Assembly: GCF_024623325.1 (NCBI RefSeq)
Contig: NZ_JANJZD010000021.1
Coordinates: 1 to 64,000 of the forward strand
Source of the DNA: Acetatifactor muris
GTDB lineage: Bacteria > Bacillota > Clostridia > Lachnospirales > Lachnospiraceae
Direction of reading: 5' to 3'
DNA: 64,000 nt
The notes below the pieces were generated by a model. That model had not been told where the DNA came from. It saw only the letters and a program-made list of their open reading frames with translations, and searched no databases. Below, piece by piece: positions 15,564 to 23,057 of the stretch. Position 1 is the first letter of the stretch; each line of letters opens with the position of its first letter. The position numbers and the translations under genes were made by a program.

Positions 15564-16430
15564 TTATCTGGCATTAAGTTCCACCAAAACAATCTCCGGG
15601 CGGTTATTGAAGCGGAATGGTATAATACTGTTTCCAATGCCACGGCTGACCACCATGCTTGTGCTGCCGTCTGTATATAGTCCGGCATCATATTGAGGAA
15701 ACAATCCCTGATTGGGGGCAACCAACCCACTGATAAACGGCAGCCGGAACTGGCCGCCATGCGCATGGCCTGCAAAGACCAGATCAATGCCGCAGTTTAC
15801 ATACGTTTCAAACAGTTCTGGCCTATGTGAGAGCAAAATGGTATACCCTCCTTCGCCGTCATCCAGATTTTTCAATTTCGTACTAACCATAGCAGAGGTT
15901 TCACCAAACATACCTCCCTTGACCGTAAAATCCGGATCACCCAATCCAAGCAGTGTTATGGTTTCCCCATTCCGCTCTAAGGAAACGGCTTCATCCTCCA
16001 GCACGATAACCCCCGCTTCTTCAAGCCCGGCTTTCAAAGTATCATATTGCGGGCTTGCTGCTTCATGGTTTCCCGTCGCATAATAGGTCGGGGCAATCCT
16101 GACGGATTCCTGCGCAAAGCCTAACGCTATCCCTACATCCGTGTGATTGGCATCTATGAGGTCGCCAGTTATCGCGATGATATCCGGCCGACTCTCGGAT
16201 AGCAGTTTTAACAGTTCTGTATTGTTTTTTCCAAATTCACTATTATGCAGGTCTGATACCTGTGCTATCCGAAAGCCAGAAAATGCGGCAGGAATGTGGC
16301 TGCTTGAGATTGAAATTGTACTCACCATCAATGCTTTATTGCCCCATACCGTCCAAATAAGCAGAATAAAAAATATTGTGCCTATTACACATAACATTAT
16401 CCGTGTCTTTTTAATCAGCGTTTTTCTCAT
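15564..16430 (-). CDS. Membrane-anchored metallophosphoesterase
   Basis: This 288-residue protein has one N-terminal membrane segment (IMLCVIGTIFFILLIWTVW) followed by a calcineurin-type phosphoesterase domain. The metal-binding motifs are in order: DLHN in QVSDLHNSEFG, GDLID in ITGDLIDANHTD, GNHE in ATGNHEAASP, and the histidines of LLSHRP and FAGHAHGGQ. It resembles YkuE-type enzymes facing outside the membrane. The start is uncertain: ATG 16,428-16,430 has a weak GTGTGGAAAA site, and a TTG 39 bases upstream is possible. It follows the Bce-like transporter, so its substrate may be an envelope lipid phosphate, which is inference. Confidence 0.88.
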   Translation of the reverse strand: MRKTLIKKTRIMLCVIGTIFFILLIWTVWGNKALMVSTISISSSHIPAAFSGFRIAQVSDLHNSEFGKNNTELLKLLSESRPDIIAITGDLIDANHTDVGIALGFAQESVRIAPTYYATGNHEAASPQYDTLKAGLEEAGVIVLEDEAVSLERNGETITLLGLGDPDFTVKGGMFGETSAMVSTKLKNLDDGEGGYTILLSHRPELFETYVNCGIDLVFAGHAHGGQFRLPFISGLVAPNQGLFPQYDAGLYTDGSTSMVVSRGIGNSIIPFRFNNRPEIVLVELNAR

Positions 16431-16469
16431 TTTTCCACACCATTCATCAGATGCCTGCACCCCCCTCAA

Positions 16470-16679
16470 TCAAAACGCTAAATTGTTAATAATACTTATG
16501 GCGATAATCCCAATGCCAAACAAAATAAACAAAATTCCCGGTATGCGCAGATACCATTTGTAATGATCAGGCATTTCCTGCTTTTTCATCAGCCACCAGT
16601 ACGGCTTATACAAGATAATCATAAGCAAACCACCAATAATGCAGATAACAGCAAAAATAATTCCAAAATTAAAACTCAT
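16470..16679 (-). CDS. Small membrane protein in the transporter operon
   Basis: This is a 69-residue protein with two membrane segments (IIFAVICIIGGLLMIILY and IPGILFILFGIGIIAISII) linked by a short charged loop KPYWWLMKKQEMPDHYKWYL. AAAGGAGCAAAT precedes the ATG. It lies 15 bp after the ABC permease gene and before the metallophosphoesterase gene, so it is in the same operon. I do not recognise a family. It may assist the transporter. Confidence 0.68.
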   Translation of the reverse strand: MSFNFGIIFAVICIIGGLLMIILYKPYWWLMKKQEMPDHYKWYLRIPGILFILFGIGIIAISIINNLAF

Positions 16680-16694
16680 ATTTGCTCCTTTCCA

Positions 16695-18659
16695 TCAGCG
16701 CATCACTATTTTGCAATAGGTTTTTGCGGTACTAAAATACATTACCATATAGATAAAGGCAAACAACAAGGATATTGTACCCGCACAGAGCAGAAGCACC
16801 AGAACATTTGTCAGTCCAAACACGGCAATCAGCATGGCGACTGCATAAAGTGAAACAGCCAGATGGATAACCGCAATAAGCAGCGGTAAGAAAAACATAG
16901 TCCGGATTTCTTTGTGGACTATGGCTGACACTTCATTCCGGTCAAGCCCTACTTTCTGCATGACTTCAAAATTATATCTGTCACTGTACCCCTCTGTGAT
17001 CTGCTTATAATAAATAACCAGAGCCAGAAAAATCATAAACAGCAGGCTGAGCAGCAGACCGATAAACAGAAAACCTCCATAGGTAAAATTATCACTCTGC
17101 CTTTTTGTTTCCGCATTTTCATATTTTGCCCCGGCATAACTTGAACCCAACTGATTTTGTAAAGCGGCATTAAAATCAGTTTCCTGCCCGCCCTCCGCAT
17201 CAAACATCATGTTGTATGTCTGACTGAATTTATTTTCAGCGGGTGACAGTTCAGCAAGGATATTGCCTATGTCTTTCTGCATCGGGCAGATAATATAATA
17301 ATGTGTTTCAGAGGACAGCACGCTTTTACTTTGTATAGCAAGCTCCGATAACTCAGCTTTTACCCGATACTTCAAACTGTCAAAACTAATTTCCGAAACT
17401 CCTAAATCCTTTGAGGAAGAAAATACAAAAACCTCATCCGCTTCAAGCGGTTCTGCCCCTTCCTCCATGCGGCTGTAATCCTCCCATGTAATCAGATAAA
17501 TGCCGCAGGTCATATCCGGCGGGTATATATCAGGCTGATAGACAGAAATGGTATTGTCTTTATAAACACCGCTGATATAGGTAACATTGTAGTCAGCTTC
17601 CCGGCTTATCTCCATATCATACTGCTCCGCTGTTTTGTGGACAAACTGCGGCAAAGCTGGCTGTCCGTCAGCTATGTCAGAAACAGAAATTTTTGTTTCC
17701 ATAGGAAAACGGAAAGAGATCATTTCTTTCTGTCCCACATACAGCGCCAGCGTAGTGGTGGCAATGACCATAACAACCGTACTTAAAATACAGATATTTG
17801 ACAGCCCCTTTGCATTCTGTTTCAGCCGGTAAATAAGACCGGAAACAGAAATAAAGTTCTCTGGTTTATAATAGTAGCTGTCATTCTTTTTCAGAGCTTG
17901 CAAAAGAACGACAGAGCAGGATGAGAAGAAAAACAATGTTCCCACCAAAATCAACAATGCAATAGGAAAAACACGCCCGATTATATCAATAGGAGATGGA
18001 GTGGTAAGGATCAGCGCATATGCACCCCCAATACATAAAATTCCTAAAAAGGCTTTTAACCCCACAAAAGGATGGTAATTATCCCCTTTATGGGCAGCAT
18101 ACAACAGTTCGACAGGTTTCGCTTTCATAACAGAAAACAGGTTGTAAAACAAGATGAAAACACCGATCACAATAAAACAAATACCTGTCTGCACAAGTGC
18201 TTCCGTTAAAAATTGGAATGTAAGCCCACTGTCTAAGTGCAGCAATTTCAGCAAAACAAGGAAAAAGAGTTTTCCCAAAACGATACCCAAAACAATACCC
18301 GCCACAAGTCCGGCAGTTGTGAGCAACATGCTTTCAAGTATAAGTACCTTTGCAATATGCTTCTTTTCCAAGCCAAAGATTGTATATAACCCCAGTTCCT
18401 TTTTTCGCTGCCGTATGAGCAGTCCGTTTGTGTATAAGAGAAATACTCCCGCAAATATTCCTGTCATAACAACCCCCACTTTAAGAAACTGAACAAATAT
18501 ATAGCTTCCGGGAAGTGTAGCAATGATTGTCTGGTTTTGGATGGAAGCCATACAAAAGAAAATCATTACGGACAGGATATTTGTCAAAAAGAACGGGTAA
18601 TATACGGGCTTATTCTTTTTAACATTAGATAATGCAAGCCGGATATAAAAGTTACGCAT
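16695..18659 (-). CDS. BceB-like ABC transporter permease (FtsX family)
   Basis: This 654-residue membrane protein has the layout of BceB-type permeases: several membrane helices in residues 15-300, a large outside domain from about 310 to 520, then three helices near 525, 580 and 610. FtsX-type segments are seen twice (IFGLEKKHIAKVLILESMLL and VMQKVGLDRNEVSAIVHKEI). BceAB transporters protect Firmicutes from bacitracin or lantibiotics and also signal to their own histidine kinase. Its start overlaps the end of the ATPase gene by 8 bp. GGAGGGATTAG precedes the ATG. The exact drug specificity cannot be read from the sequence. Confidence 0.9.
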   Translation of the reverse strand: MRNFYIRLALSNVKKNKPVYYPFFLTNILSVMIFFCMASIQNQTIIATLPGSYIFVQFLKVGVVMTGIFAGVFLLYTNGLLIRQRKKELGLYTIFGLEKKHIAKVLILESMLLTTAGLVAGIVLGIVLGKLFFLVLLKLLHLDSGLTFQFLTEALVQTGICFIVIGVFILFYNLFSVMKAKPVELLYAAHKGDNYHPFVGLKAFLGILCIGGAYALILTTPSPIDIIGRVFPIALLILVGTLFFFSSCSVVLLQALKKNDSYYYKPENFISVSGLIYRLKQNAKGLSNICILSTVVMVIATTTLALYVGQKEMISFRFPMETKISVSDIADGQPALPQFVHKTAEQYDMEISREADYNVTYISGVYKDNTISVYQPDIYPPDMTCGIYLITWEDYSRMEEGAEPLEADEVFVFSSSKDLGVSEISFDSLKYRVKAELSELAIQSKSVLSSETHYYIICPMQKDIGNILAELSPAENKFSQTYNMMFDAEGGQETDFNAALQNQLGSSYAGAKYENAETKRQSDNFTYGGFLFIGLLLSLLFMIFLALVIYYKQITEGYSDRYNFEVMQKVGLDRNEVSAIVHKEIRTMFFLPLLIAVIHLAVSLYAVAMLIAVFGLTNVLVLLLCAGTISLLFAFIYMVMYFSTAKTYCKIVMR

Positions 18660-19434
18660 CTAATCCCTCCTTCTGTAACAGGATTTTCAGGTTGTCAGAT
18701 ATCTTCTCCTGAAATGCCTCATTATCCATATCCCCACGATATAGCTGGTTAAAAAGCCTCCCGTCACGGATGAACAGAACCCGCCCCGCATAACAGGCGG
18801 TCTTGACGCTATGTGTCACAACAAGGATGGTCTGCCCTGTTCTGTGTATATCCGTAAACAACTTCATAACCTGTGCTGAAGAATGGGAGTCTAATGCCCC
18901 TGTAGGCTCATCAGCAAGCACTATTTTGGGGGCAGTGATCAAAGCACGGGCAATAGCCACCCTCTGCTTCTGGCCGCCCGATACCTCATACGGGTACTTT
19001 TCTAAAATATCAGAAATTTTAAGCTGCGCTGCCAACGGTTCTATCCGGCTTTCCATCTGCTCCTTCGGGGTATTGGAAAGCACAAGGGGCAGGTAGATAT
19101 TATCCCGCAGGGAGAAGTTATCCAGCAGGTTAAAATCCTGAAAGACAAACCCTAAATTTTCGCGCCTAAACCGTGAGATATTGCTGTCCCTGATCTGGGT
19201 AATGTCCTTTCCGTCAAGCAGGATTTTCCCCTCGGTAGGACGGTCTAACACTGCTAAAAGGTTGAGCAGCGTTGTCTTTCCGGAGCCGCTCTCTCCCATG
19301 ACAGCAATAAACTCGCCCCGTTCTACGCCAAGCGAAACATCTTTCAGTGCTTCCACCTGGCTACCGCCAAACCTGCAGCTGTATATTTTCCGCAGGTGCT
19401 CCACCATTAGTAAAGTTGTGTTTTTATCATTCAT
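18652..19434 (-). CDS. BceA-like ABC transporter ATPase
   Basis: This 260-residue ATPase has Walker A GESGSGKTT at residues 47-55, the Q-loop FVFQDFNLLD, the signature VSGGQKQRVAIAR and Walker B IVLADEPTGALD. It belongs to the MacB/LolD/Bce group and would drive the adjacent permease. Its start has AAAGGAACATACAC upstream. The promoter region just before it contains a perfect 7 bp inverted repeat, probably the response regulator site. A TATAAT box lies on the minus strand at about 19,473-19,478. Confidence 0.95.
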   Translation of the reverse strand: MNDKNTTLLMVEHLRKIYSCRFGGSQVEALKDVSLGVERGEFIAVMGESGSGKTTLLNLLAVLDRPTEGKILLDGKDITQIRDSNISRFRRENLGFVFQDFNLLDNFSLRDNIYLPLVLSNTPKEQMESRIEPLAAQLKISDILEKYPYEVSGGQKQRVAIARALITAPKIVLADEPTGALDSHSSAQVMKLFTDIHRTGQTILVVTHSVKTACYAGRVLFIRDGRLFNQLYRGDMDNEAFQEKISDNLKILLQKEGLDA

Positions 19435-19529
19435 GTGTATGTTCCTTTCTGTATTTGGGCTTTACACATAAGATTATAAAAAAAGCAGGAACCGTCTGCC
19501 ATAGATTAAGGTGACATTTCCCGCTTGAA

Positions 19530-19548
19530 CCTTACATCACTTGTAAGG
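19530..19548. promoter_or_regulatory. Inverted repeat, candidate binding site of the adjacent response regulator
   Basis: CCTTACA-TCACT-TGTAAGG (19,530-19,548) is a perfect 7 bp inverted repeat with a 5 bp spacer. It lies between the histidine kinase gene and the transporter ATPase gene, about 55 bp upstream of a TATAAT box. This is the position where BceR-type regulators activate their transporter. Confidence 0.6.
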
Positions 19549-19552
19549 AAAG

Positions 19553-20551
19553 TCAATCTGCAGCGGCAAAATCATCCCCCGGCAGATTGATTGTTACTGT
19601 TGTCCCGATATTTACCTGTGACGAAATAGAAAGAGTCAGCCCTAACAGGTGCGAAACCTTTTTGCACATATACAAGCCGCAACCCGTGGATTTCTGGTGA
19701 ATATGCCCGTTAAAACCTGTATAGCCCTTTTCAAACAGGCGCGGCAGATCCTCGGCGGCTATCCCCATTCCGGTATCACTGACACATATCTGTAATGGGG
19801 CAGGCTGATATATTGCAATGGTGCCCCGCTCCGTATATTTCGCGGCATTTGAAACCAACTGCTCCAATATGAACAACAGCCATTTCCTGTCTGTAAGGAC
19901 TTCTGCCTCCAAATCATGCAAGTCTATTTTCAGCCTCTTTGCGATCAGAATAACAGAATGTTTCCTGACTGCTTCCTGAGCCACAGTCAGAAGCTTTACC
20001 TGTTCTAAACACAGATCGGAATATTGATTTTCCAACTGCAGGTACTTGAGCGCCATATCTGCATACCGTGATACCTGCAGCAGCTCCGCTTTCCATTTAG
20101 ATGGTGTGGTGTCGCCCGTCTGCAGCATCAGATCCATAGAATAAATGGGTGTCTTTATCTGGTGCGTCCAGAGAGTATAATAATCATCCCTTTCTGCATT
20201 TATTTCCCGCCACCTGGTCCGTTCATTCTGCCATGCCTGCAGAGCCTCTTTGATTACTCGCTGATAGTCTTGTTCTAAAAGCGTTTCAGCCACCCACAGA
20301 TCAGGCATAACCGGATTTTCCATCTGCCCGATATCTTGCAGCCGCCTACATTTCTGGTATATGCGGTGCATATCCCAAAAGGCGAAAGGCAGCACAAACA
20401 GGATGAGTAGAAATGACGTGTATAAAATCGGCTCCATGCGTACATCATAAAGGAAATATAAAAAGAAATTGCACAAAATCAGCCCGCAAAACACAACAAT
20501 CACCTTATATTTTTCCTTCAGATACTGAATCAGAAAATGCCTTTTATCCAA
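19553..20551 (-). CDS. BceS-like intramembrane-sensing histidine kinase
   Basis: This 332-residue kinase has two closely spaced membrane segments (VIVVFCGLILCNFFLYFLY and LYTSFLLILFVLPFAFW) with only a few residues between them and no large sensor domain. This layout is typical of BceS-type kinases, which sense through their transporter. The phosphorylated His is about residue 130 in LWTHQIKTPIYSMDL. The N box (EQLVSNAAKY) and G box (DTGMGIAAED) are present. The likely start is TTG at 20,549-20,551, which overlaps the response regulator stop region (CAGATTGGATAA). An upstream ATG would sit deep inside that gene. Confidence 0.88.
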   Translation of the reverse strand: MDKRHFLIQYLKEKYKVIVVFCGLILCNFFLYFLYDVRMEPILYTSFLLILFVLPFAFWDMHRIYQKCRRLQDIGQMENPVMPDLWVAETLLEQDYQRVIKEALQAWQNERTRWREINAERDDYYTLWTHQIKTPIYSMDLMLQTGDTTPSKWKAELLQVSRYADMALKYLQLENQYSDLCLEQVKLLTVAQEAVRKHSVILIAKRLKIDLHDLEAEVLTDRKWLLFILEQLVSNAAKYTERGTIAIYQPAPLQICVSDTGMGIAAEDLPRLFEKGYTGFNGHIHQKSTGCGLYMCKKVSHLLGLTLSISSQVNIGTTVTINLPGDDFAAAD

Positions 20552-21221
20552 TCTGGTAGCCCATGCCTTTCCGGGTGACAATAAAATCTTCAAGACCAAT
20601 CCCCCTCAATTTGTTTCGTACCCTCGTTATATTGACTGTAAGAGTGTTATCATCAACAAAAGTATTGTCATTCCACAATGCCTGCATAAGTTCATCACGG
20701 GATACATTTTTACCGCTATGGGCCATAAGTTCTTTCAAGATAATGAAATCATTGCGTGATAATTCCAACACGCTCCCATTGTATTGCAGTTTTGCATTAT
20801 CCAAGTCTAACACCACATCACCGCAGGCAACTACATTCATTGCGCCTTGAAAATCATAGGCACGCCGCAACAGGGAATTGATTTTTGCAAGCAGGAAATT
20901 AAGGTCAAATGGCTTTACTACAAAATCATCACCACCCATGTTCATGGCTAAAATCATATTCAGATTGTCGTTGATGGATGAAATAAAGATAATCGGAACC
21001 TTGGAAATCTTTCTTATTTCTTCGCACCAATGATATCCGTTATAATGCGGAAGTGTTATGTCCAATAAAACAATCTCCGGCTTGTACATGATAAACTGGT
21101 CTGTCACCTGCCCGAAGTCTTTCAGATATTCACATTGAAAACCCCATGCACTTAAAAAATTACTGATTGATTGCGCTGCATTTAGGTCATCTTCTATAAT
21201 CAAAACTTTATACTGTGTCAT
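20544..21221 (-). CDS. BceR-like OmpR-family response regulator
   Basis: This 225-residue regulator has a receiver domain (VLIIEDDLNAAQ, phospho-acceptor Asp54 in EIVLLDITLP, Lys in FVVKPFDLN) and a winged-helix DNA-binding domain (LSRNDFIILKELMAHSGKNV, then VDDNTLTVNITRVRNKLR). ATG 21,219-21,221 is chosen for its GGAGGAAGGATT ribosome site; the longer frame begins in non-coding sequence. With the kinase and ABC genes it forms a complete four-gene antimicrobial-peptide detoxification unit. Its target is probably the inverted repeat at 19,530-19,548. Confidence 0.94.
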   Translation of the reverse strand: MTQYKVLIIEDDLNAAQSISNFLSAWGFQCEYLKDFGQVTDQFIMYKPEIVLLDITLPHYNGYHWCEEIRKISKVPIIFISSINDNLNMILAMNMGGDDFVVKPFDLNFLLAKINSLLRRAYDFQGAMNVVACGDVVLDLDNAKLQYNGSVLELSRNDFIILKELMAHSGKNVSRDELMQALWNDNTFVDDNTLTVNITRVRNKLRGIGLEDFIVTRKGMGYQIG

Positions 21222-21600
21222 AATCCTTCCTCCTACACTTTTTTCAATTATAACACATACTATCCTTTTACTCCATCTCCCTGAACGTGCCAGCCATCCC
21301 ACCCACAAGGCTCCACTGGTGCTGCATATAGGATTTCAGATTTTCTGTACTTTGCCGATATGCCTCACAAGCTATTGATGGGTTTCATTCTTTTCTAATA
21401 CTTCGGCAGAATACCGTTTCCTCTAAAGCAATAGCATCCATTGAATTATACCAAAAAAATTATCTATTTTTTACCCGATGGTACGAAACGACTATTTTCC
21501 GGGCGTGGAAAGTAAAAAAGAGCCATTGAACAGCCCTTTTTCTTATATTGTCTTTTTTTCCATTCACTTTTTACCACTTTACCCACATATGAATACGGAA
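21222..21600. other. Intergenic stretch without a visible gene
   Basis: I see no coding frame with a start and ribosome site here. The minus strand contains the promoter region of the response regulator (AT-rich TATAATTG near 21,250). The rest is mixed sequence up to the iteron array. Confidence 0.5.
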
Positions 21601-21775
21601 ACCCTTATATTATCACGAAAACTCCCAGCAAGTTTCTGTGTTTGTATAAGGATTTTGCCTGCGAGTATCGACTTTTGCGTGATAGTACGGAGTTTTGCCT
21701 GTTAGTATCCGAGTTTCCGTGATGATAACCGACTTTTTCCTACGAGTATATACTATCAGGCAAAAGAACCCAAGA
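21601..21775. repeat. Iteron-like array of 20-21 bp repeats, possible origin or control region
   Basis: Six tandem imperfect units follow each other every 20-21 bases: from 21,630, 21,651, 21,670, 21,690, 21,711 and 21,731. The consensus is about GAnTTTTGCCTGNNAGTATC, with a GCGTG/CCGTG variant in alternate units. The array is bounded by units in the opposite orientation: GTTTTCGTGATAATATAAGG on the minus strand at 21,603-21,622, and TTTTGCCTGATAGTATATAC on the minus strand near 21,749-21,768. Such symmetric iteron arrays are typical of protein-bound origins or excision/control regions. The next gene encodes a protein of unknown function. This is sequence observation plus inference; no Rep site is known. 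Confidence 0.65.
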
Positions 21776-21965
21776 ACAACCGTTCGCACCCTCGCTAATG
21801 TAAAAATGCCCCTAAAAGCACACGGAAATAATGTAACTTTGAAAGCTATGTGGTGCCGAAAGTGCGGTGTTTACGGGTTTTGTAGGCTTTCCGTGTCTGT
21901 ATCTGCCGGAAACTAAGACACCACCCCATGCCAGCTTTATTGCTCCCATTTTTGATGAAATAAAA

Positions 21966-22772
21966 TCAAAATTCTTCCTCCTCTGGCTCAAAATATTCTA
22001 ACAGTGAGAGATACAATTCTTCCGGACGGTCTGACAGGTAATCATTATAACTACACATATCCTGCTCTGTATGGTTCGTGTATTCCACCTGCACCCGCCA
22101 TGACGGACTGCCCTCCGGTTCTTTTGGGGGCTGAATTTCCAGTCTGTCCTCCAAATCTTCCATGAAAAAGCCTTCTTCCCCCTCAAGAAACGGGTCATAA
22201 TCTTCCTCATCAGGGTTCAGGCAATAATCCTGCTCCCACATAAAAATTTCCAGTGTATGCACGATGTACCGCAGCAGCTTCGCCATCTGCCCGCCCTCCA
22301 GCGTGACAGACTGCCCCTCACCCTCTGCTTGAAAATCCGTCATGGTAAGCACACGGCTTTTCCGGTCAATGGTAAAACGGCGGTCAGCCATTTCCATATC
22401 TCCGTACCCATCGTAAACCTCCGTATGCACTTCAAAAGATAATGTATTGATGACAAGCTGCTTTTTCATGGCATTTCGCTCTGCATGGGGAAAGCAGGCA
22501 TTGAAAACCTCCCGTGCCGTTTCCGCCACTTCCGGGCATTCGTCCTTCATTTTAGCTTTCAGCCATTTCTTCTCACTTTCCGAAAGCCGCCGCATAGGAA
22601 AATTCATCAATCGGTTCGTATCCATTGCCGCCGCTTTCTCCGCAGCACTTAAACGGGAACAGGCTTTGCAGATATGGGCTGCGTGGCCTTTCCCGGAAAA
22701 TTTCTCATTTGCCTTGTATTCACCACATATTTTACAGTAATGCCCATGCGGGCGGTTTTTCTTTTTTGACAT
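21966..22772 (-). CDS. Zinc-ribbon protein of unknown function at the end of the transfer region
   Basis: This 268-residue protein starts MSKKKNRPHGHYCKICGEYK and has a four-Cys zinc site near residues 13-36 (CKIC...CKAC). The central part is probably folded (KQLVINTLSFEVHTEVYDGY). The C-terminal third is extremely acidic (DEEDYDPFLEGEEGFFMEDL, ending EPEEEEF). ATG 22,770-22,772 is chosen because GGAGGAATCTGCG stands just before it. A terminator separates it from the CHAP gene. It lies directly beside the iteron array and could act on it, but I have no motif to support that. Confidence 0.72.
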   Translation of the reverse strand: MSKKKNRPHGHYCKICGEYKANEKFSGKGHAAHICKACSRLSAAEKAAAMDTNRLMNFPMRRLSESEKKWLKAKMKDECPEVAETAREVFNACFPHAERNAMKKQLVINTLSFEVHTEVYDGYGDMEMADRRFTIDRKSRVLTMTDFQAEGEGQSVTLEGGQMAKLLRYIVHTLEIFMWEQDYCLNPDEEDYDPFLEGEEGFFMEDLEDRLEIQPPKEPEGSPSWRVQVEYTNHTEQDMCSYNDYLSDRPEELYLSLLEYFEPEEEEF

Positions 22773-22883
22773 CGCAGATTCCTCCATCCCTGCACCTATT
22801 ATACAATGAACAGCCAAAACTTCAAAGATGGCTGTGTTCTGTTTTAGATATTACTTATGCCAGATATATTCATCTGACTGAAT

Positions 22884-22942
22884 CAAACAAAAACAGACTT
22901 CCCCTGCCCATAAACAGAACGGGCAAGGAAAGCCTGTTTTTT
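22884..22942. terminator. Bidirectional rho-independent terminator after the CHAP hydrolase gene
   Basis: CTTCCCCTGCCC (22,898-22,909) pairs with GGGCAAGGAAAG (22,921-22,932) with two mismatches. T-rich tails follow on both sides: CTGTTTTTTG on the plus strand and TCTGTTTTTGTTTG on the minus strand. It ends the long transfer operon. Confidence 0.75.
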
Positions 22943-23057
22943 GTTATACTCTGCTTCTGTCATTCAAGCCATGCAAATAAATATTGATGCGGGGAAACGC
23001 CTTTTTCGCAGCTCCTTTCCCCATCTTTTGCATGGGCATTTCTTCTGCCCTGTGCCA

